The notes under the pieces were generated by a model. That model worked only from the letters and a program-made list of their open reading frames with translations. It did not search any database and was not told the DNA's origin. DNA of 64,000 nt, taken from positions 1,984,001-2,048,000 of the forward strand of contig NZ_CP133721.1 in assembly GCF_031326205.1 (NCBI RefSeq), read 5' to 3'. The position numbers and the translations under genes were made by a program. The stretch is from Flavobacterium sp. 20NA77.7. GTDB taxonomy: Bacteria > Bacteroidota > Bacteroidia > Flavobacteriales > Flavobacteriaceae. Below, piece by piece: positions 8,796 to 17,200 of the stretch; positions within the stretch are counted from its first letter, which is position 1; each line of letters opens with the position of its first letter.

Positions 8796-9578
8796 ATGAA
8801 TACACAACAACCTATTGGCCTTTTTGATTCCGGTGTGGGTGGTACTTCAATTTGGAAAGAAGTTCATGCCTTACTGCCCTTTGAAAGCACAGTATATCTT
8901 GCTGATAGTAAAAATGCTCCTTATGGTAAAAAATCAAAAGACGAAATCATTGCGCTCAGTAAAAAAAATACCGAATTTCTTTTAGAAGCCAATGCAAAAC
9001 TTATTATTGTTGCTTGTAACACTGCAACTACAAATGCTATAAAAGTACTAAGAGAAAATTATAATATCCCTTTTATTGGTATAGAACCCGCTATAAAACC
9101 TGCAGCTCTCCATTCTAAGACACAAAAAATTGGTATTTTAGCTACTAAAGGCACGCTAACGAGTGAACTTTTTCATCAAACCGTACAAAACTATTCCCAA
9201 GTTAAAATAATAGAACAAATAGGACATGGGCTCGTTGAGTTAATCGAAAACGGAAATTTATATTCCACAGAAATGACACAATTATTGACAAGTTATGTAC
9301 AACCAATGATTGATGAAAATATTGATTATTTAGTGTTAGGTTGTACACATTACCCGTACTTAATTCCTCAAATTAAAGAAATCCTTCCTAAACATATCAA
9401 AATTATTGATTCTGGCGAAGCTGTTGCCCGTCAAACAAAATACATATTAGAACAAAATCAGTTAATTCAGAAAGAACCAAATACAGCCCTTTTTCACCAT
9501 TTTTTTATTAATAACCCACCTGAAGTCATGCAAAACTTACTAGGAAATAATTTTCAGGTCATTCAAAAAGATTTTTAG
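8796..9578 (+). CDS. murI: glutamate racemase
   Basis: The 260-residue protein converts L- to D-glutamate for peptidoglycan. The start MNTQQPIGLFDSGVGGTS at 8796 gives the usual N-terminus; the earlier in-frame codon at 8769 lies inside the terminator hairpin. The two catalytic cysteines are in VACNTATTNA and LGCTHYPYLIP. It is a single gene between a terminator and a convergent gene, with a promoter almost touching the start codon. Confidence 0.97.
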   Translation: MNTQQPIGLFDSGVGGTSIWKEVHALLPFESTVYLADSKNAPYGKKSKDEIIALSKKNTEFLLEANAKLIIVACNTATTNAIKVLRENYNIPFIGIEPAIKPAALHSKTQKIGILATKGTLTSELFHQTVQNYSQVKIIEQIGHGLVELIENGNLYSTEMTQLLTSYVQPMIDENIDYLVLGCTHYPYLIPQIKEILPKHIKIIDSGEAVARQTKYILEQNQLIQKEPNTALFHHFFINNPPEVMQNLLGNNFQVIQKDF

Positions 9579-9610
9579 AAGCTACAAACAGAGTGGTATT
9601 TTTTAAACAT

Positions 9611-9670
9611 TGGTACCAGCTGTTCACTATATTCCCGAAAAATCAGGAGATGCCGTTTCCATCTGGGCTA
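9611..9670 (-). ncRNA. putative structured intergenic element (copy A)
   Basis: In the convergent gap between murI and the carbonic-anhydrase-like gene, the minus strand reads TAGCCCAGATGGAAACGGCA followed by TCT. Next comes a hairpin (TCCTGA, loop TTTT, TCGGGA) and then ATATAGTGAACAGC. The same block order (TAGCC-n-mGAT-kGAAA-yGGCATCT, hairpin, then A-AGTG-rA-mAGC) recurs at 55788-55871. I recall similar intergenic elements in flavobacterial genomes, and the Rfam Flavo-1 family is one candidate, but I could not search. It could be a structured RNA, a 3' processing signal or a miniature mobile repeat. Confidence 0.4.
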
Positions 9671-9691
9671 GTAACAAGCATTCATTTTTGT

Positions 9692-10207
9692 TTAATCTTC
9701 TTTAAACCAACTAGAATACATAACATAATTAGTTGCTATACGGTCTATTTCGCCAGCAAAATCACTAGTATTTAATTCTTTTACTTTCTTAGCAGGAATG
9801 CCTGCATAAATAACACCGCTTTCTACATGCGTATTCTGCGTAACCACGCTTCCAGCAGCTATAATAGAATTACTTTCAATCGTACAACCATCCATAATGA
9901 TAGCCCCCATACCTACTAATACATTATCATGAATAGTACAACCATGAACAATGGCATTATGACCTATAGAAACATTATTACCAATTTGTGTAGGATGCTT
10001 TAAATAAGTACAATGAATTACTGCTCCATCTTGAATATTTACTTTATTCCCAATACTAATTGCGTTTACATCTCCTCTAATTACAGCGTTAAACCAAACA
10101 CTACAAGAGCTACCGAGGCTTACTTCACCCACAATTGTAGCATTTTCAGCCACATAACAATCTTCGGGAATAAGAGGATATTTTCCTCTAACTTCTTTTA
10201 TTATCAT
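9692..10207 (-). CDS. gamma carbonic anhydrase family protein (left-handed beta-helix)
   Basis: The 171-residue protein is built of hexapeptide repeats ([LIV]-G-x4), the left-handed beta-helix fold of gamma-class carbonic anhydrases and YrdA/PaaY proteins. Likely metal-binding histidines are seen in AVIHC and SIGHNAIVHG. The C-terminal helix GIPAKKVKELNTSDFAGEI is also typical. It is cytoplasmic, with no signal peptide. Whether it hydrates CO2 or is an acyltransferase-like relative cannot be decided. It is transcribed alone after the porP terminator and converges on murI. Confidence 0.88.
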   Translation of the reverse strand: MIIKEVRGKYPLIPEDCYVAENATIVGEVSLGSSCSVWFNAVIRGDVNAISIGNKVNIQDGAVIHCTYLKHPTQIGNNVSIGHNAIVHGCTIHDNVLVGMGAIIMDGCTIESNSIIAAGSVVTQNTHVESGVIYAGIPAKKVKELNTSDFAGEIDRIATNYVMYSSWFKED

Positions 10208-10220
10208 AACTAGTTGCTAT

Positions 10221-10245
10221 AAAAAAATCCCGAAAAATCGGGATT
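10221..10245 (-). terminator. terminator after the PorP/SprF gene
   Basis: The minus strand reads AATCCCGA, loop TTTT, TCGGGATT, then a run of T residues: a perfect 8-bp stem. It lies just after the stop at 10254 and ends the adhesin-porP transcript. T residues also follow on the plus strand, so it may work both ways. Confidence 0.85.
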
Positions 10246-10253
10246 GTTTTTTG

Positions 10254-11249
10254 TTAATTAACCACCGCTGGACAGTGACAGTCATATGGCTTATCTTTAC
10301 AGAATAGATTTAATCCTAAGGTAATTTGATGGTAACCTGCATTATCAAATTTAACATTTCCTAATACTTTGTTGTAAGAATAGGCAAGCATAAATTGTTT
10401 GTAATTTACACCTATAAATGGTGTAACATACTGCAATTTTTGTTCAGTCACAAAACCACCATTTAAATATTGCGTACCTTCAAAACTTCTTCTATAAGAC
10501 AATCCTCCCCAAATTTTTCCAAATTCTAATTGTTTATAAGCTTTTGCATTTAAGTCTATTGTCTTTTCTTTTGTTTGTTCTGTCACTTGTATCATTAATG
10601 AAGGTTCAATCATTAAACCGTCATCATCTCCAAAATTAGCGCCAACACTCCATAAATATTTTCTCAAATTATCAGACTCTATTCCAGCAGAATAAATATC
10701 CCGTCTATTTGCCATGATATTTTTAATAGTTACGTGTGTGAAAAAATCTAAATAATGATAAGAAGCTCCTACATCTAAATTAAAATAGGAATCTTTTTGA
10801 GTTATTCCACCATATACAATTGGATCAAATACAGTAAAAGCAGTTTCATCTAATCTACTCTGAATAAATGCCCCACTAATACCAAAAGATAACATATTTA
10901 AATCTACCGTTGATCTTGAAAACATTAAATGATGCGCATAAGTTAATTTAGCACCACTTTGAGAATGATAACCATTCTTATCATTAAAAGCAATAATACC
11001 TATCCCTGATTTTTCACCCACAGCTGTATTAAAACTTAAAGTTTGTAAAGCAGGAGCTTGTTCTTGCCCAGCCCATTGTTGCCTACCCGTTAATCTTAAT
11101 TTTGCACAATTTGAAGCCCCCGCCATGGATGGGTGGATTAGATAATAATTATCCGTCAAATAATCTGTGTAAACAGCTATTCCTTCCTGTGCAAATGCAG
11201 CTTGTGTAATAAATAATAGCCCTAAGAATAATAATTTATTAAATTTCAT
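10254..11249 (-). CDS. type IX secretion system membrane protein, PorP/SprF family
   Basis: The 331-residue protein has a signal peptide (MKFNKLLFLGLLFITQAAFAQ) and the family start YTDYLTDNYYLIHPSMAGASN...LRLTGRQQW. It then forms a predicted beta-barrel ending in aromatic strands (YHQITLGLNLF). PorP/SprF proteins are outer-membrane partners of secreted type B substrates; in Flavobacterium johnsoniae SprF is needed for SprB export. Here the gene follows the giant adhesin by 17 nt, matching the sprB-sprF arrangement, so it is probably its dedicated export or anchoring partner (inference from context). A terminator follows. Confidence 0.92.
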   Translation of the reverse strand: MKFNKLLFLGLLFITQAAFAQEGIAVYTDYLTDNYYLIHPSMAGASNCAKLRLTGRQQWAGQEQAPALQTLSFNTAVGEKSGIGIIAFNDKNGYHSQSGAKLTYAHHLMFSRSTVDLNMLSFGISGAFIQSRLDETAFTVFDPIVYGGITQKDSYFNLDVGASYHYLDFFTHVTIKNIMANRRDIYSAGIESDNLRKYLWSVGANFGDDDGLMIEPSLMIQVTEQTKEKTIDLNAKAYKQLEFGKIWGGLSYRRSFEGTQYLNGGFVTEQKLQYVTPFIGVNYKQFMLAYSYNKVLGNVKFDNAGYHQITLGLNLFCKDKPYDCHCPAVVN

Positions 11250-11266
11250 AGTATTTGGGTTCTGTG

Positions 11267-14200
11267 TTATCTTTTTAATGAAAAATGCGCTCTAAATTGT
11301 TTTTGCTGTTGGTTTTCAGTGTAATCAACCGTGAACCAATAGTCCGTAGATGGTAAGGTTTGACCATTATACGTTCCATCCCATCCTTGACCTAATGGGT
11401 CCAACTGCTTGATTAATTTTCCATAGCGGTCAAATATATAAATTTTTGCGTTATGTTGTGCATTTAATCCAATAATATTCCACGTATCATTATACCCATC
11501 TCCATTTGGTGTAAAGTATTTCATGTAATCAATAACCAAAACATTCGTCTCTAAATACGTACAACCCTCTTCATCGCCCACGGCAACCGTATGCATTCCT
11601 GCTTCAACACCTTCAAATATATTTGAAGTCTGCCATGCTCCTCCATCTAATGCATACACTAAGGTACCTGTTCCTGGTTGAGTAACGGTTACAGTTATCG
11701 TAGCATTATTTGTAAAGGCTTCTGTTACCGTAGTGGTAAAAGCAGTAGCAGGATAAACCGGAATTACCGTAGCCGTAGCAATCGCCTGACAATTGGTAAC
11801 GGTATTACGAACACGAACCTCATACACACCTGGTGCAGTAGCTACATGATTCGGACCCGAACTTGCTAATTGAACACCATCTAAATACCAATCAAACGTA
11901 TACCCTGTTGGAGGAACACCTGATTCCAATAAATACGTTTGATAAACCACTCCCGTAGCTTGAATTACGCAAACATGACCATCCTCTAATGAAACTATTG
12001 GTAACGGATTAACCAACACTGTATATTCAACCATCGTCCCTTCACAACCATTTAACATCGGAGTAACAGCATACGTAACAGAACCTTGTGTTGAACCCGT
12101 AGTAGTTAATACTTGAGTAATACTTGTTCCTGTACCTGCACTCATTCCTGAAACACCTTGAGAATTAGACACAACCCAATTAAAAGTAGTGCCTGGTAAA
12201 GAAGCGGCTAAAACAATATTGGTCGATTCTCCACTACAAATTGGCAATTGGGGTAAAACTCCAAAAATCTCAGGTCTTGGATGAACCGTAACCGTAACTG
12301 TAGATGAACTTCCCACACATCCATTCTTAATCGGTGTAACTTGATAGGTTACCGTACCCGAAGCCACTGGACTTGTAGTAGTAATCACTTGATCAATACT
12401 AGCTCCTGTACCTGTAGTAGGGCCCGTAACAACAGCGCCTGTTTGATTTAAAATCATCCAGTTAAATGTTGCTCCTGCAATACTACTACTCGCATCTATA
12501 TGAACCATCTCACCACTACAAATATCAGTATCCTCAATAGCTAAACTTACATTTGGAATCGGATTTACTTCTATAGCAATAGAGACAGGATCTCCATAAC
12601 AATTATTTGCAAATGGCAATACAGTATACGTAACCGAACCAACATTACTATTATTAATTAAATTTAATGCCTGTGAAATACTATTTCCAGAACCCGGTAA
12701 TACCGTAGTGGTATTTACATTAGATGAAGCCACATTCCAAGTAAACGTAGTACCCGGTATAGTACTGCTTAATGTAATACTTGTTGTTTCTCCATTACAA
12801 TAAGTCGTATCAGCTACAAAACTAGTCACTGGTTTTGGCGCAACATTTATTTGAACTGTTATAGCTGAACCTATACAACTATTAGCAGTTGGGGTAATAC
12901 TATAAATAACAAAACCATTAGTAATACCAGTAGCCGTTAATACTTGAACAATCGCATTGCCTGAACCATTCGTGGCGCCACTTACTCCTACTTGACTCGT
13001 GACTACCCAATCAAATTGTGTAGAAGCTACACTGCTGGTTAAACTTATATTTGTACTTGTTCCCGAACATATTGTTTCTCCTACCAGAGTAGCTGTAACA
13101 ATAGGAATTGGATTTACTATAACGGTAGCTGAGGCACTTAATGTCTTAACACATGCCGGTGTAGTAGCACTTGTAACACTAACCAACTGATAAACAGAAT
13201 TAGCAGTTAGCAATGGTGTAGTAAGAGTAACAGTACCTGTAGTAGAGGATAAAATTGCCGTTTGATTTGCTCCACCATCTATAGTATATTCTACTATAGC
13301 GCCAGGTGTTCCTGAAATAGTAACTGTACCTGTTGTATTTGCACAAATTGTACTTCCTACAATACTAGCAGTTGGCAAAGGCAATACATTTATAGTAACA
13401 GAGTTAGTTAAAGAAACCGTACATCCATTCCCTACACTTACTAATGTATAAACTGATGCATTAACAAGTGGTGGTGTAGTAACTGTAGCAGAACCTGAAG
13501 TGTTTAATGTAATGGTTTGGTTTGCTCCTGCATCAACCGTATAAGTTACTGTTGCTCCCGGGGTACCTGTAAAGGTAACCACAGAAGTAGAACCCGAACA
13601 AATGGTTGTAGGGGTTACCGAAATACTTGCCGTAGGTAATGACGTTATAGTTACTGTAGTGGTTACAGGAACGGCAGCACAGCCTGCACTGGCTGGAATC
13701 GTATAGGTAACCGTATACGTGTTGGGTGTACTTGTACTTGGCACAATAGCACCTGTTGAAGCATCTAGGGTTAATCCTGCTGGTGCAGCGCTATACGTAC
13801 CACCTGTGAAGGCATTTGTACCTGTGATAGTAATAGCTTGTGAAGCCGTTAGGTTATTACAATACGGTGTGCCCGCATAACTAATACTTGCTGTAGGCAA
13901 TCCTGTGATGGTTACCGTAGTGGTTACAGGAACAGCAGCACAGCCTGCACTCGCTGGTATCGTATAGGTAACCGTATACGTGTTAGGTGTACTTGTACTT
14001 GGTACAATAGCACCTGTTGTTGGATCTAATGTTAAGCCTGATGGACTAGCGCTATACGCACCACCTGTAAAGGCATTTGTACCTGTGATAGTAACCGCCT
14101 GTGAAGCTGTTAGGTTGTTACAATACGGCGTACCCACATAACTAATACTCGCCGTAGGGGCTGCAGTGATGGTTACTGTAGTGGTTACAGGAACGGCAGC

Positions 14201-17200
14201 ACAGCCTGCACTCGCTGGAATCGTATAGGTAACTGTATACGTGTTAGGTGTACTTGTACTTGGTACAATCGCACCGGTTGAAGCATCTAAGGTTAAACCT
14301 GATGGACTAGCACTATAGGTACCACCTGTAAAGGCGTTTGTACCTGTGATAGTAACCGCCTGTGAAGCCGTTAGGTTATTACAATACGGCGTGCCTGCAT
14401 AACTAATACTTGCCGTAGGTAATCCTGTGATGGTTACCGTAGTGGTTACTGGAACAGCAGCACAGCCTGCACTCGCTGGAATCGTATAGGTAACCGTATA
14501 GGTGTTGGGTGTACTTGTACTCGGTACAATAGCACCTGTTGTTGGGTCTAAGGTTAAGCCTGCTGGGCTAGCACTATACGCACCACCTGTGAAAGCATTT
14601 GTGCCTGTGATAGTAACAGCCTGTGAAGCTGTTATGTTGTTACAATACGGTGTGCCCGCATAACTAATACTTGCCGTAGGGGCGGCAGTGATCGTTACTG
14701 TAGTGGTTACAGGAACGGCAGCGCAACCTGCACTGGCTGGAATCGTATAGGTAACCGTATACGTGTTAGGTGTACTTGTACTCGGTACAATAGCACCTGT
14801 TGTTGGGTCTAGTGTTAAGCCTGATGGTGTAGCGCTATACGTACCACCTGTGAAGGCATTTGTACCTGTGATAGTAATAGCTTGTGAAGCCGTTAGGTTA
14901 TTACAATACGGTGTGCCCGCATAACTAATACTTGCTGTAGGCAATCCTGTGATGGTTACCGTAGTGGTTACAGGAACAGCAGCACAGCCTGCACTCGCTG
15001 GTATCGTATAGGTAACCGTATACGTGTTAGGTGTACTTGTACTTGGTACAATAGCACCTGTTGTTGGATCTAATGTTAAGCCTGATGGACTAGCGCTATA
15101 CGCACCACCTGTAAAGGCGTTTGTACCTGTGATAGTAACCGCCTGTGAAGCTGTTAGGTTGTTACAATACGGCGTACCCACATAACTAATACTCGCCGTA
15201 GGGGCTGCAGTGATGGTTACTGTAGTGGTTACAGGAACGGCAGCGCAACCTGCACTGGCTGGAATCGTATAGGTAACCGTATACGTGTTGGGTGTACTTG
15301 TACTTGGCACAATAGCACCTGTTGAAGCATCTAGGGTTAATCCTGCTGGTGCAGCGCTATACGTACCACCTGTGAAGGCATTTGTACCTGTGATAGTAAT
15401 AGCTTGTGAAGCCGTTAGGTTATTACAATACGGTGTGCCCGCATAACTAATACTTGCTGTAGGCAATCCTGTGATGGTTACCGTAGTGGTTACAGGAACA
15501 GCAGCACAGCCTGCACTCGCTGGTATCGTATAGGTAACCGTATACGTGTTAGGTGTACTTGTACTTGGTACAATAGCACCTGTTGTTGGATCTAATGTTA
15601 AGCCTGATGGACTAGCGCTATACGCACCACCTGTAAAGGCATTTGTACCTGTGATAGTAACCGCCTGTGAAGCTGTTAGGTTGTTACAATACGGCGTACC
15701 CACATAACTAATACTCGCCGTAGGGGCTGCAGTGATGGTTACTGTAGTGGTTACAGGAACGGCAGCACAGCCTGCACTCGCTGGAATCGTATAGGTAACT
15801 GTATACGTGTTAGGTGTACTTGTACTTGGTACAATCGCACCGGTTGAAGCATCTAAGGTTAAACCTGATGGACTAGCACTATAGGTACCACCTGTAAAGG
15901 CGTTTGTACCTGTGATAGTAACCGCCTGTGAAGCCGTTAGGTTATTACAATACGGTGTGCCCGCATAACTAATACTTGCTGTAGGCAATCCTGTGATGGT
16001 TACCGTAGTGGTTACAGGAACAGCAGCACAGCCTGCACTCGCTGGTATCGTATAGGTAACCGTATACGTGTTAGGTGTACTTGTACTTGGTACAATAGCA
16101 CCTGTTGTTGGATCTAATGTTAAGCCTGATGGACTAGCGCTATACGCACCACCTGTAAAGGCATTTGTGCCTGTGATAGTAACCGCCTGTGAAGCTGTTA
16201 GGTTATTACAATACGGTGTGCCCGCATAACTAATACTCGCCGTAGGGGCTGCAGTGATGGTTACTGTAGTGGTTACAGGAACGGCAGCACAGCCTGCACT
16301 CGCTGGAATCGTATAGGTAACTGTATACGTGTTAGGTGTACTTGTACTTGGTACAATCGCACCGGTTGAAGCATCTAAGGTTAAACCTGATGGACTAGCA
16401 CTATAGGTACCACCTGTAAAGGCGTTTGTACCTGTGATAGTAACCGCCTGTGAAGCCGTTAGGTTATTACAATACGGTGTGCCCGCATAACTAATACTTG
16501 CTGTAGGCAATCCTGTGATGGTTACCGTAGTGGTTACAGGAACAGCAGCACAGCCTGCACTCGCTGGTATCGTATAGGTAACCGTATACGTGTTAGGTGT
16601 ACTTGTACTTGGTACAATAGCACCTGTTGTTGGATCTAATGTTAAGCCTGATGGACTAGCGCTATACGCACCACCTGTAAAGGCATTTGTGCCTGTGATA
16701 GTAACCGCCTGTGAAGCTGTTAGGTTATTACAATACGGTGTGCCCGCATAACTAATACTCGCCGTAGGGGCGGCAGTGATCGTTACTGTAGTGGGTGTTG
16801 GTATAATAGCACATACACCTGTAGATGTAGGAACATATGTGATTGTATAGGTTCCGGCAGCACTCGTGCTTGGATTAATTGCTCCTGTTGTTGCATTAAT
16901 TGACAATCCTACAGGGGTAGATGTAAATGTTGTAGCTCCAGTAGCCCCTGTTAATGTTGGCATTACAGAAGTAGTAGCACTTGTACATAATGGAGTCGTA
17001 TAACTTATAGTAGAAGTCGTGGGTGAAGCAATAGTTACGGTAGTAGTAAAACTAACTGCGGCACAACTTCCACATGCTGGATAGGTTATTGTAACAGTAT
17101 AGGTATTTGGTGTACTTGTACTTGGAGTGATAACTCCCGTAGTAGTATTTAGGGTTAATCCTGCTGGTGTAGATGAATATACTGGAACAGTAGACGCACA

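Noticed and set aside
9593..9775. Small plus-strand frame after murI
   Set aside because: It overlaps the structured element and the carbonic-anhydrase-like gene antisense and has no protein-like features.
13643..16774. Regular direct repeats that could suggest a CRISPR array or satellite DNA
   Set aside because: The units are 261 bp, contiguous with no spacers, and all in frame within one large open gene.
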